A stretch of 64,000 nt of DNA from Streptomyces capillispiralis (GTDB lineage: Bacteria > Actinomycetota > Actinomycetes > Streptomycetales > Streptomycetaceae): the NCBI RefSeq assembly GCF_007829875.1, contig NZ_VIWV01000001.1, positions 7,204,001 to 7,268,000 of the forward strand. The letters are read 5' to 3'. Both the position numbers and the translations under genes were made by a program. The notes under the pieces are model-generated. The model was not told the DNA's origin. It did no database searches and saw nothing but the letters and a program-made list of their open reading frames with translations. Shown in pieces: positions 50,720 to 59,050 of this stretch (its first letter is position 1; the number at the start of each line of letters is the position of its first letter).

Positions 50720-51924
50720 CGCGTGGCGAGGTCCGGGCGGAGGGCGATGGCGTCGCGAAGGAAGCTGCGCTTGGAGTAGAAGGTGTGCTCGGCGGCCCAA
50801 CCGTGACTGGCGAGGTACTCGCAGAGCCAGCTGTCGATCCGCTTCATCTCGATGAGGATCTCGTCCTGGTCGTGGTCGAGGATGCTGCGTGAGCGGCGGT
50901 ACTCCAGCTCGCACTGGGAGAGCACCACGTCGGGGGCCGCCAGGAGGGCGCAGCGGTCGAGGAAGATGCCGTAGACGTGTCCGGTGCGCAGCGACTCGCA
51001 CTGGATGTCGTAGCGGACGCGCTGGAAGGGCGGCATGGCCCGGACCTGGAGGTTCAGGTCTTCGCGCAGGAACGTCTCGAAGCGGTCGGGGGGGATGTCG
51101 AGGCCAGGGGTGAGTTCCTCGCGGCGGGCGAAGGCGTCCTCGGTGAACCACTTTCGCTTGAGCACGTGCCCGGCGGTGACGGTGGGGATGAAGGAGGCGT
51201 AGCCGATCTCGGGCTCGGGGCCGGTGACGTCGAACAGATGGTTCTCGGTGTGGTGGATCTGGAACTCTTCCCGGTACTCCGGACGGCAGCCTTCCAGCTT
51301 GCCGTCGCGCAGGGCCTTGAGCAGTTCCATGGACGCGGACCAGATGTCCGGTGCCGGGTCGAGGGTGTACTTGATCTCCAGCTCGGTGCCGGAGAAGTGC
51401 TTGCGGAAGTACCGCAGATGGTTGTTGAGCGCCGTGCTCGACTCTGCGTGCGCCGTCAGCACGGGGTCGAACCAGCGCAGTTCCTCGACCGGGCCGTGGC
51501 CTACTGGGTCCCGGGTGGTGCGGACGAAGCAGGCGTCCTCGGGGTGGAAGCGGATCTGCGCGTACGCGTGGTAGCCGCCGCCGGGGTGTTCGGCCAGGTA
51601 GCACAGCGGCACCAGGCCGGGGGCGGCCTCGGTGCCGACCAGGCCGCGCAGGGCGGGGCCGGCGATGGCGTCGGGGAACAGTTCGCCGCCGTCGATCCTG
51701 GCCGCCCCGAGCCGGGTGCCGCCGGGGTGCAGCGCTTCGGCCGGGCAGGGCCCCAGCGCGTTCCAGCGGACGATCACGGTGGTGGCCGGTCGGCATACCT
51801 CCTGCGGTGGCACCCGGACGAGCACGATCGGCTCGTCTGGTCGCCGTGGCGCGGTGCGGTTGAGGAGGTGGACGCCGCCGAGGACGACCCAGGCTCCCCG
51901 GTCCGAGGGCTGCTCATCGGGCAC
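50716..51924 (-). CDS. CYTH-like (triphosphate tunnel enzyme fold) protein
   Basis: 402 residues from GTG 51924, with AAGGAG six bases upstream. Residues 181-185 ELEIK form the ExExK signature that opens CYTH domains, followed by strands with alternating charged residues (VLKRKWFTEDAFARREE, RVRYDIQCESL, VLSQCELEYRRSRS) and a closing IEMKRIDSWLCEYL. CYTH proteins act on triphosphates such as thiamine-PPP, polyphosphate or ATP. The first 170 residues are unassigned and hold a second possible domain. In this setting a nucleotide-triphosphate role is suggested. Confidence 0.6.
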   Translation of the reverse strand: MPDEQPSDRGAWVVLGGVHLLNRTAPRRPDEPIVLVRVPPQEVCRPATTVIVRWNALGPCPAEALHPGGTRLGAARIDGGELFPDAIAGPALRGLVGTEAAPGLVPLCYLAEHPGGGYHAYAQIRFHPEDACFVRTTRDPVGHGPVEELRWFDPVLTAHAESSTALNNHLRYFRKHFSGTELEIKYTLDPAPDIWSASMELLKALRDGKLEGCRPEYREEFQIHHTENHLFDVTGPEPEIGYASFIPTVTAGHVLKRKWFTEDAFARREELTPGLDIPPDRFETFLREDLNLQVRAMPPFQRVRYDIQCESLRTGHVYGIFLDRCALLAAPDVVLSQCELEYRRSRSILDHDQDEILIEMKRIDSWLCEYLASHGWAAEHTFYSKRSFLRDAIALRPDLATR

Positions 51925-52057
51925 GCTGGTCTCCTTCGTGTGAAGCGGGTGCCACGGGTGATCGCCCTGCAGCCCGAAGGGGCCACCGGGTCGGCCGGAC
52001 ATCCCCGGATGGCTGCCTGCTCGTCGCTGCGACGTCCGGCCGGTTTGTCGGCCTAGG

Positions 52058-52597
52058 GTGGGGCGGGTGAGTCATGGTGAAGTCGGTCAGGTGATTTTGG
52101 ACGAGGCTGTTGCGGATGCCCGCCTCGCCGCATGGGAGTTCGACGGTGCACGGGCCTGGCTGGAGGAAGCCCGCCGGCATCCCATGGAGCCGTTGGCGGC
52201 CGAGGTGTGGGTCACCGACCCTGCTTTCGAGCACGTCCTGCTGGTCAAGCACCGCGTGCGCGGATGGGTGCCGCCAGGCGGCAAGGTGGAGCCGGGCGAG
52301 GCGCCGCGTGCGGCGGCGGCACGAGAGCTGCTGGAGGAGACCGGCCTGCGCTGCGAGCTGCTGCCCGAGCCCGCAGCCGTGGCGGTGCGTTCCTACCGGG
52401 CCGACTGGACTCCGACGCTGGGCCTGTCCTACGCAGCGGTCGTCGGACGCGACGTTCCGCTCGCCGGGGAGCAGAACCAGCCGGCGGCATGGTTCCGTCT
52501 GGACACAGGCTGGGACAGCGTCTTCCCCGAGGACCGCGAGCGGATCCGTGCGCACGCTCGCCGTCTGGCAGCCGGCCGGGCGGTCGGCTCCCGCTGA
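52058..52597 (+). CDS. NUDIX hydrolase
   Basis: 179 residues (GTG 52058; GTG 52067 possible). Canonical box GGKVEPGEAPRAAAARELL, EETGL near 75. The only plus-strand gene in the region: divergent from the CYTH-like gene and convergent with the next NUDIX gene 20 bases away. An N-terminal helical part (VILDEAVADARLAAWEFDGARAWL) of about 45 residues precedes the fold. Confidence 0.85.
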   Translation: MGRVSHGEVGQVILDEAVADARLAAWEFDGARAWLEEARRHPMEPLAAEVWVTDPAFEHVLLVKHRVRGWVPPGGKVEPGEAPRAAAARELLEETGLRCELLPEPAAVAVRSYRADWTPTLGLSYAAVVGRDVPLAGEQNQPAAWFRLDTGWDSVFPEDRERIRAHARRLAAGRAVGSR

Positions 52598-52617
52598 GGT
52601 AGGCCCCTGGCCGCCGT

Positions 52618-53163
52618 TCACAGGACGGCCTCGATCTGGTCGAGGTCGGCCGAGGACAGGGTGACGAGCTCAAGGTCGTGCAGGAAGCGGCACCACACCG
52701 GCTCCAGGCCGGGTTCGCGCTCGAACTCCTCACGGTCCAGGCATCCGTTGGCGTGCGCGGCGGTCCGCAGCGCGTGCTGCTGCAGCTGGGCCGGGTGGAT
52801 CCACCGAGGGGTGCGGACCTCCCGGGGCGAGGGGCACAGCGACCCGGAAACCTCGGCCTGGAAGATCCACCAGTGGTGGCCGACCAGACCGCTGGGCGTG
52901 CGGTGGCAGTGGTTGGGTCGCCACTGGTCCAGCAGCAGGTGCAGGTGGGTGACGGTAAGACCGACCTCTTCGGTGACTTCGTCGCGGGCGGCCTGCTCGG
53001 GGCCGCCATGCTCGTCGACGTGGCCGGCGACCGGGGCGATTCCGGCCGGAGGAATCGCCCGCTCGAACACCAGCAGGCCGCTCGGGGAGGAGATCAGTAC
53101 CCCGACACTTGCGTGGTCACAGAGGCGGGCCCCGCCGCCGGGAGCCGGGGCGGCCGGAGTCAT
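52618..53163 (-). CDS. NUDIX-fold protein
   Basis: 181 residues, ATG in the ATGA overlap with the methyltransferase gene. Box is a variant: GHVDEHGGPEQAARDEVT, EEVGL, with Asp in place of the usual Arg before Glu. A Trp-rich part (GLVGHHWWIFQAEVSG) and helix HPAQLQQHALRTAAHANG follow. Tail-to-tail with the plus-strand NUDIX gene. Confidence 0.8.
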   Translation of the reverse strand: MTPAAPAPGGGARLCDHASVGVLISSPSGLLVFERAIPPAGIAPVAGHVDEHGGPEQAARDEVTEEVGLTVTHLHLLLDQWRPNHCHRTPSGLVGHHWWIFQAEVSGSLCPSPREVRTPRWIHPAQLQQHALRTAAHANGCLDREEFEREPGLEPVWCRFLHDLELVTLSSADLDQIEAVL

Positions 53164-54005
53164 GCGGCGGCCTCCGGCCGTTGGGCGACGACGACGAGCC
53201 AGCTCGTCACGGCCGGGGCGTCGGGGGTTGTCATGGCGTAGGCGGTGTCGAGGATCTGCATCCGCTGGGCGTGGGTGAAGTCGCCCTCGGGCCGCGCGAA
53301 GACTGGGATGGACAGCCACGCCTTCTTCTCGGCCATGGTGCTGTGCTGGGCGGTGACCTCCGTGCCGACGACCGTCAGTCCGGCTGAAGTCAGCTGCTCG
53401 GTGACTGTTTTCAGCGGCAGCTTCGGCGGCCTGTCCGCGTCGCGCGGCGGTGGGGCGTATCCGTGGGTCTCAGCGGCGACTTGGCGGATGAGGGCGTTCA
53501 GGGTAGGTCCGGTGCGGGTGGACAGTTCGTCGGGGTGCCGGACGCCGGCGAAGCCGCCGCCGATGTTGAAGACGAAGTGCCCGCCTGGGCTCAGGATGTG
53601 GGCGACGGCCGCGAACACTGCGGCGGTGTCGGTCTTCCAGATCGCGGAGTTGCACACTACGGCGTCGGCGCTGCTGGCGTGCAGGTGGTCGGCGAGCCGT
53701 TCGGCCGGGGAGGTGATCCAGGTCAGGCGGACGTCGGTCAGGGTGCGGCGACCGACACGCTGCATCGCGGCGGCGTTGTCGACGGAGACGACCCGAGCGC
53801 GGGCCGGGATCAGGTCGAGGATCGCGCGGGCGGTCGCGCCGGCGCCGCCGCACAGGTCGACCACCAGGCTGGCGTTGGCCAGATGGCCTCGGCGGGCAAG
53901 GTCGCGGCTGGTCGCGTCGTACATGGGGTGGGCGCGGGTGAATGCGTCGTACGCCTCGGCGTTGCTGTCCTCGTCCCAGCCGAGGATGGCGTCCTGGGGT
54001 GCCAT
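53160..54005 (-). CDS. class I AdoMet-dependent methyltransferase
   Basis: 281 residues. AdoMet motif I VVDLCGGAGATARAILDLIP, acidic end VVSVDNAA, then VVCNSAIWKTD and GGHFVFNIGGGF as the post-motifs. Not a DNA methyltransferase (no DPPY/NPPF/PCQ). Small-molecule methyltransferase likely; possibly acts on the deazapurine product. Coupled to the NUDIX gene. Confidence 0.8.
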   Translation of the reverse strand: MAPQDAILGWDEDSNAEAYDAFTRAHPMYDATSRDLARRGHLANASLVVDLCGGAGATARAILDLIPARARVVSVDNAAAMQRVGRRTLTDVRLTWITSPAERLADHLHASSADAVVCNSAIWKTDTAAVFAAVAHILSPGGHFVFNIGGGFAGVRHPDELSTRTGPTLNALIRQVAAETHGYAPPPRDADRPPKLPLKTVTEQLTSAGLTVVGTEVTAQHSTMAEKKAWLSIPVFARPEGDFTHAQRMQILDTAYAMTTPDAPAVTSWLVVVAQRPEAAA

Positions 54006-54065
54006 GTTGCTGTGGCCTCGCTTCTCAGAGCGGCCCGGCAGTGCAGGCCGGGTGTTCGGGCAGGG

Positions 54066-54995
54066 TCAAAAGAGCGCGGACTGTACGGCGGCGGGCGGTG
54101 AGGAGAACTGTGCGCCGAGGACGATGCGCCGGCCCTTGAGGGTGCCGAGGTCGAGCAGGTAGGGCAGTTGTTCGCCGTCGCCGTCGAGGGTGGCGAGGAC
54201 CTGGGAGCCGAGGCAGGAGAGCACCGTCAGCCCGTGCTCACCGGAGCGTGGGTCGTGCGGGTACAAGGCGCGCCCGGTCCTCGGCGTCCGCAGCAGGTCG
54301 CCTTCGCCGGGCGGCGTCCACGGCTCCGGTGTGGCCAGGACGTTCAGGCCGCTCAGGGCCGCGGTGGCGCGGTCGAGGTGCTGATGGTGGGCGGCACCGG
54401 CCGGGGCGAGGTCGCGCAGCTCGGCCAGGGCCGTCAGCTTGGCCGCGGCTCGCACGGTCTGCGTCAGGCCGAGGTGGCGGGTGAGGGCATCCTCCAGGAA
54501 CCGCACGGCGCGGCCGTCAGCACTCCGGGCGAGGTAGGTAGCGATCAGGGCACCCTGTTCGTCGAGGCGGGAGCGCTTACGGGGTTCGGCCGCGGTGCCG
54601 ATCTTGGTGGTGCCGTCGGCGAACGTCGCCAGGTACAGCCAGTGCGGCTGGGCCATGTACGCCGCCAGGGCGTCGGGAACATGCCCGCCGGAGTGGAACC
54701 GGTGGGCGAAGCGGAAGTCGTCCCGCCCGGCGCAGGCCGGGCACTGTCCGCCGGCCTCGGCCGGGGCCCGGTCAGGGCAGGCGACCGCCTCGACGCGGAC
54801 GCGGTCGGCGAACCGGTACCGGCCGGTGCACCACCGGCCGGTACCGCTCACCTGGTAACTCAGGCGCCTGCCCATCACCGGGGCGTAGACGAGTGGTCCG
54901 CCGGTCACGGGGGCGAGCAGAAGACGGGGGTCTGCGCTCGCCCAGGTGATGCCGTGACAGACGTATGTCCCGCTGGCGGGCAGGGCCTGGTCCAT
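54066..54995 (-). CDS. DUF2797 protein
   Basis: 309 residues. A N-terminal beta part with Cys residues (WCTGRYRF, VEAVACPDR, QCPACAGRDDF) that could bind zinc, followed by the DUF2797 core WLYLATFADGTTKIGTAAEP, then RLDEQGALIATYLARSADGR, which has the outline of a GIY-YIG fold. Last 110 residues helical then beta. DUF2797 is common in actinomycetes and has no proven function. 36 bases after the kinase gene. Confidence 0.75.
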   Translation of the reverse strand: MDQALPASGTYVCHGITWASADPRLLLAPVTGGPLVYAPVMGRRLSYQVSGTGRWCTGRYRFADRVRVEAVACPDRAPAEAGGQCPACAGRDDFRFAHRFHSGGHVPDALAAYMAQPHWLYLATFADGTTKIGTAAEPRKRSRLDEQGALIATYLARSADGRAVRFLEDALTRHLGLTQTVRAAAKLTALAELRDLAPAGAAHHQHLDRATAALSGLNVLATPEPWTPPGEGDLLRTPRTGRALYPHDPRSGEHGLTVLSCLGSQVLATLDGDGEQLPYLLDLGTLKGRRIVLGAQFSSPPAAVQSALF

Positions 54996-55031
54996 GGTGC
55001 GTTCCTTGTCGATCGGGGAGGGAGGGCCGGT

Positions 55032-55724
55032 TTAGACGGTCAAGCGCAGACGGTCGGCCAGGGCAGCGGCGGCGGCCTTGAAGACCTGGTCGCGGTCCAA
55101 CTGGGCGACGTCCAGCGTCAGCCAGGCGCCGCGCTCCGCCTGTTCGCGCATCTGGTCCAGGACGGTGTCCTGGTAGCGGATGAAGTCCTCGTCACCGCCG
55201 CCGGCGTGGCCGGCCTCCAGGGAAGTGAACGAGCCTTTGCGGACGAGAGCCTCGCGGGCACCGATGTTCAGGAAGAACACCAGGTCCGGCTTTGTGAGAT
55301 GCGCGAAGACCTGCTCGCACAGGCGGGGGGAGACCTCGGGGTTGACCGCGTACCGAGCGAGGATCTTGTGGTGCGCGTTGTCGAGGATCACGTGGGTTCC
55401 CGCGGCGAGGGCCGGCTGGATGACGAGCCGGTCCTGCAGGGTGTACCAGGAGGCCAGGGCAAGCAGCCAGTAGTGGTCGCCGCATGCCTGGGCGACGCCG
55501 GCGTCGCGCCGGTAGACCAGCTCGTTGAGGCGGTCGAGGTAGGCGGACAGCTCCGGGTCCCGGCGGACGTCGGTGCTGTGCTTGCCGATGAGGACTGCCG
55601 TGTGGCCGGCGTCGTTGAGGGCCTGGTGCAGGCGGGCGGCGAGGGTGGACTTGCCGGCCCCGTCACCACCGACGAAGGTGATCAGCTTCCCGGCTGCGGT
55701 GGTGGTCGGCGCGTTCGCCGTCAT
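55032..55724 (-). CDS. dTMP-kinase-like nucleotide kinase
   Basis: 230 residues. P-loop GGDGAGKST at 19-27, DR-type motif in VILDNAHHKILARY and a lid-like RKGSFTSLEAG. Shares the thymidylate-kinase fold, but the LID/DRYxxS features are altered (DNAHHKI in place of DRY), so its substrate may be a non-standard nucleotide. ATGA overlap with the phosphorylase-like gene. Confidence 0.8.
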   Translation of the reverse strand: MTANAPTTTAAGKLITFVGGDGAGKSTLAARLHQALNDAGHTAVLIGKHSTDVRRDPELSAYLDRLNELVYRRDAGVAQACGDHYWLLALASWYTLQDRLVIQPALAAGTHVILDNAHHKILARYAVNPEVSPRLCEQVFAHLTKPDLVFFLNIGAREALVRKGSFTSLEAGHAGGGDEDFIRYQDTVLDQMREQAERGAWLTLDVAQLDRDQVFKAAAAALADRLRLTV

Positions 55725-56800
55725 CGGGATTCTCCCAGGGCGTGGGTCGGGCTGGCGGTCAGGCGGCCGGTGATGATGGTGCGGATGCGGTCCACCAGGA
55801 CGGCGCGCTGGCGCAGGACGTCGCTGTGACGCTCATTGGACAGGTCGGCGGGATAGTGCGTGGCGAGGTTGTTGGAAATGACGTGGAGGTAACCGAATCT
55901 GATCCCCGCCTGGCGCGCCGCCGCCCCCATGGGGCCGATCTCCGGGTCGACGAAGGCGTACGAGGCGGTGTGCTGGGCCAGCCAGTCGCGGTTCTCCAGC
56001 AGGATCGACGGGGAGGACACGTGCAGGCCGCTGCGCACCCCATCGTGGGCGGCGGCGTAGTCGCCGAAGAAGTCGTCCCAGCTCACCATCGCCCCGCGTA
56101 CCAGGCTGGCGTTGCCGGTCGCCAGCCAGGCGTTCGGTTCGACGCCGGGGGTCAGCGAGCCGACCTTGCCGACGTAGACGATGTCGCCTGCGCCGAGTTC
56201 GGCAAGGCGCGTGACGACCCGTCCGGCCACGTCTCCCCAGATGCTGTGGAGGAACCCGAGGTAGACCACGCGACGGCCCGCGATGTCGAGGCGCTGCCAG
56301 GCGTAGCCGGGTCCGCGGGTCCACACTCCGTTCTCGGGAGCGAGGTACTGAAGGCCCCAGCCGACGATCACCAGGTCGCCGTCCAGTTCCACGTCGAGCG
56401 CATCGAGCGCCGTTCGGCACTCCTCCTGCTCGGGCGGCTGATAGGTGACGGTATCGGCGGGGCGGCCGGTCATGGCCAGGTACGTGGCGATGATCAGGGC
56501 GTAGTGCTGGACGTAGTCGGCTCCGGGGAACGCCTTGACGACGAGGTCACGGCCGTGGATCTCTGCGGTGGGCCGTTCGATGTTGAACAGCTTCCCGGTC
56601 TTCTCGTACCGGGAGACCACCGCCGTGCGGTCGTAGCCGCCGATGACGCGGATGCTGTCCCAGTCCTGGTCCTGGATGAGGTGGTGGACCTTGATCTCCA
56701 GGTAGCGCAGCAGCCTCGCGTGGGTCATAGTGTGCCCGGCCGGCTCGATCGGGGCGGCGCGCAGGAGTCCGGGGGTCGGGTCGGCGAGTAAGGGCGTCAT
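55721..56800 (-). CDS. nucleoside-phosphorylase-like protein
   Basis: 359 residues. C-terminal two-thirds resemble the PNP/UDP phosphorylase superfamily: GAGDIVYVGKVGSLTPG, ATGNASLVRG, the base-binding FVDPEIGPMGAAARQAG and LHVISNN, where the family has E-M-E. The N-terminal 120 residues are an addition (LEIKVHHLIQDQDWDSIRVI, VVKAFPGADYVQHYALIIATY). Likely cleaves or forms an N-glycosidic bond, possibly with 7-deazaguanine. ATGA-coupled to the transglycosylase-like gene. Confidence 0.7.
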   Translation of the reverse strand: MTPLLADPTPGLLRAAPIEPAGHTMTHARLLRYLEIKVHHLIQDQDWDSIRVIGGYDRTAVVSRYEKTGKLFNIERPTAEIHGRDLVVKAFPGADYVQHYALIIATYLAMTGRPADTVTYQPPEQEECRTALDALDVELDGDLVIVGWGLQYLAPENGVWTRGPGYAWQRLDIAGRRVVYLGFLHSIWGDVAGRVVTRLAELGAGDIVYVGKVGSLTPGVEPNAWLATGNASLVRGAMVSWDDFFGDYAAAHDGVRSGLHVSSPSILLENRDWLAQHTASYAFVDPEIGPMGAAARQAGIRFGYLHVISNNLATHYPADLSNERHSDVLRQRAVLVDRIRTIITGRLTASPTHALGESR

Positions 56801-57624
56801 CGGTGCTCCTCGGCGATCGTCACGGTGCTGCCGGCCGCCGTGCGAACGACGGAGATGTTCTTCCGGATGAGGTCGAACCGGTCTTCGGGGATCGGGCCGA
56901 GCTTCTCGATGCGGGGCGTGGAGGGCTTCTCGTACGGCCCTTCGGGCAGCAGGGCGACGCCCATCGCGCCGAGGATGACCGGGGCTGCGCCGTCCACGGA
57001 GGAGATCCACTCGTGCTCGCGCTGCTCGATCAGCTCCAGGTGCCCGGTCCGGCCCAGACCGAGCAGCCGGTAGATGAGCAGATCGTCGACCAGGCCGCGA
57101 TCCTGCAGGTAGGCGGTCGCCAACCAGCGGGTGCGGCACAGTTGCTCGTCGGGATCCGGTCGACGCGAGGCCGGCAGGGCGATGGCCCCGGCCCAGCCGC
57201 TGGTCACGAAGGCGTCGTAGGTGCGCAGCCACTCGTCGTCGTCCGCGGCGTGCAGGACCGCGCACAGCCGGAATGCGTCGCCGGACAGCTTCCGGATCTC
57301 TCGCGCGGCCTTCTCGCTCGCCTTCAAGGTCGCGGTCCCGTCCCGCATGACGTCCGGCAGGATGATCTCCCTCGCGGACACCGCCAGCGCGGCTTCGACG
57401 AGGCTTTCCGCCGGCAGGGCGTAGCCGAGGTCGAAGAGCCCGTTGTCGATGATGATCTCGGCGCCGCGCTCGGCCTCGTGAGCGAAGAAGGCCCGGTAGC
57501 TCTCGTTGGACAGCACATGCTGGGCGGCCACATGGTGGACGCGGGCCGGCTCCTGGGCGACGAAGTTCTTCAGGTAGGCAGGCGGAGCGATGACGGAGAA
57601 GTCGATGCCCGCGGTGGTGATCAC
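56797..57624 (-). CDS. TGT/DpdA-like 7-deazaguanine transglycosylase
   Basis: 275 residues, GTG start in a GTGA overlap with folE. TIM-barrel TGT-type elements: IIIDNGLFDLG (Asp60, the place of the base-binding Asp), a LPDVM strand, AVLHA (His125), YRLLGLGR (185-192) and WISSVDGAAP (Asp211, place of the catalytic Asp). The length and the LLGLG and SSVDG motifs match short phage-type DpdA proteins, which put 7-deazaguanines into DNA, rather than the 370-residue tRNA enzymes; the zinc-binding C-terminus of bacterial TGT is missing. Assignment is by motif. Confidence 0.65.
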   Translation of the reverse strand: MITTAGIDFSVIAPPAYLKNFVAQEPARVHHVAAQHVLSNESYRAFFAHEAERGAEIIIDNGLFDLGYALPAESLVEAALAVSAREIILPDVMRDGTATLKASEKAAREIRKLSGDAFRLCAVLHAADDDEWLRTYDAFVTSGWAGAIALPASRRPDPDEQLCRTRWLATAYLQDRGLVDDLLIYRLLGLGRTGHLELIEQREHEWISSVDGAAPVILGAMGVALLPEGPYEKPSTPRIEKLGPIPEDRFDLIRKNISVVRTAAGSTVTIAEEHR

Positions 57625-58250
57625 GACGCCCCCCACAGGCCGGTGGTGAGGGTGAGGAACTGCTGGGAAAGGACGGGGTCGGTGCCGAAGCGCCCGCCCG
57701 AGTGCACCGTGGTGGTGCGAGCCTCCTCCATCCGTACGCCCCGCATGCTCATGCACAGGTGCACGCCGCGCACGGCGACGGCGATGTTCTCGTGTCCGAT
57801 CACGCCGTTGAGGTATTCGGCGACCTGGCGGGTGAAGCGTTCCTGGACCTGCAGTCGGCCGGCGAAGTGCTGGGCGATCCGCCCGAACTTCGACAGGCCC
57901 ACCACCTCGCCATCCGGCACGTATCCAGCCGTGACCTGCAAGTTCATGGGCAGCATGTGGTGCTCGCAGAGCGACCACACGCTCATGCCGCCCACGATGA
58001 CCAGCTGACCACCCAGCTGGGACTCGGTGAAGCAGGTGGCCGTTTCGGCGCCGTCCGGGGACAGGAAGGCTCTCCACCAGGCCGCGACGCGGTCCGGGGT
58101 GCCGGTCAGCCCCTCGCGGGCGGGGTTCTCGCCCAGCTCGACCAAGAGCTGGTGGATCAGGCCGGCGACCCGGCCGGTGTCGATGACCGCAGTGGGCCCG
58201 GCGCCGGCAGCCGTCGGCGCCGCCGCAGGGCTGGCGATAGAGGTCGTCAT
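57621..58250 (-). CDS. folE: GTP cyclohydrolase I
   Basis: 209 residues, ATG 58250. Family motifs: EGLTGTPDRVAAWW, zinc-binding WSLCEHHMLPM, GLSKFGRIAQHFAGRLQVQE, and MSMRGVRM followed by the FxT-type end. Converts GTP to dihydroneopterin triphosphate, the first step of both folate and 7-deazaguanine pathways. Location between queE and the transglycosylase marks it as the pathway-specific copy. The N-terminal 20 residues are Ala/Pro/Thr-rich and dispensable-looking. Confidence 0.95.
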   Translation of the reverse strand: MTTSIASPAAAPTAAGAGPTAVIDTGRVAGLIHQLLVELGENPAREGLTGTPDRVAAWWRAFLSPDGAETATCFTESQLGGQLVIVGGMSVWSLCEHHMLPMNLQVTAGYVPDGEVVGLSKFGRIAQHFAGRLQVQERFTRQVAEYLNGVIGHENIAVAVRGVHLCMSMRGVRMEEARTTTVHSGGRFGTDPVLSQQFLTLTTGLWGAS

Positions 58251-58306
58251 GGGCGTCTCTCGTTTCCGGGGACTGGGGAACGGATGGGGCGTGGAGTCGC
58301 GTGCGG

Positions 58307-59050
58307 TCAGCGGCCTCGGGCGTCCGCGAAGGCCAACACGTGAAGGCGGGTGGTGAAGTGCCAGTGCCGGGCCGCGACCCCGTCCGCGAGGACCCGGGTA
58401 GTCGCGGTGATCACCTCGGGGGTGGTGCCCTCCGGCATCACCCACACCGGCGCGAGCCGGTGGGCGTCGGCCAGCTCGGCGATCCGGTCGAGGTCGTCCA
58501 CCGTGGAAGCGACGAACTTGAACGCCGCCCGCCCGGAGGCCACAAACGCCTCCAGCGCGGCTGGCACGATGCTCTTGGTCTCCTTCACGCCGAAGCTGGC
58601 AAGCTTGGGCGAGACGTTGAACCGGACCCCGTCGGCTACCAGCTCGGGAGTGGGCGCGATGGTGCCGTTCGTCTCGAACTCGATCCGCTTGCCGGCTGCT
58701 ATCAGTCCCCGGACGAGAGGCACCAGTCGCGCCTGCTGGATCAACGGCTCGCCGCCGGTGATCACGACCAGCTCGACCGGTGAAGACGTGGCCCAGGCCA
58801 CCAGGCCCGCGACGGATTCCCTCGTCGACTCCTCGTGCGGGTCGAAACGAGACCAGTCCCAGGTGTACTTCGTGTCGCATCTCGTGCAAGTGAGGTTGCA
58901 CCGGGACAGGCGGATGAACAGGGCCGGGTGTCCGCAGCTTGGGCCCTCGCCCTGAAACGTCGGCACCTCGGTACCGAAGCACTCCGCGACGATCAGGGAT
59001 TCGCCTTCGGCAGCTTCCGGTTCGAGGTTGAGCGGCTTGGTTGTGGTCAT
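58307..59050 (-). CDS. queE: 7-carboxy-7-deazaguanine synthase (radical SAM)
   Basis: 247 residues. Radical-SAM cluster Cys51, Cys55, Cys58 (C-x3-C-x2-C) within FIRLSRCNLTCTRCDTKYTW, preceded by TFQGEGPSCGHP, the QueE signature, and followed by VVITGGEPLIQ. Makes the CDG base from the QueD product. ATGA overlap with queD; folE follows 56 bases downstream. Confidence 0.95.
   Translation of the reverse strand: MTTTKPLNLEPEAAEGESLIVAECFGTEVPTFQGEGPSCGHPALFIRLSRCNLTCTRCDTKYTWDWSRFDPHEESTRESVAGLVAWATSSPVELVVITGGEPLIQQARLVPLVRGLIAAGKRIEFETNGTIAPTPELVADGVRFNVSPKLASFGVKETKSIVPAALEAFVASGRAAFKFVASTVDDLDRIAELADAHRLAPVWVMPEGTTPEVITATTRVLADGVAARHWHFTTRLHVLAFADARGR

Noticed and set aside
54168..55829. 553-residue plus ORF
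   Set aside because: Antisense of the DUF2797 and kinase genes.
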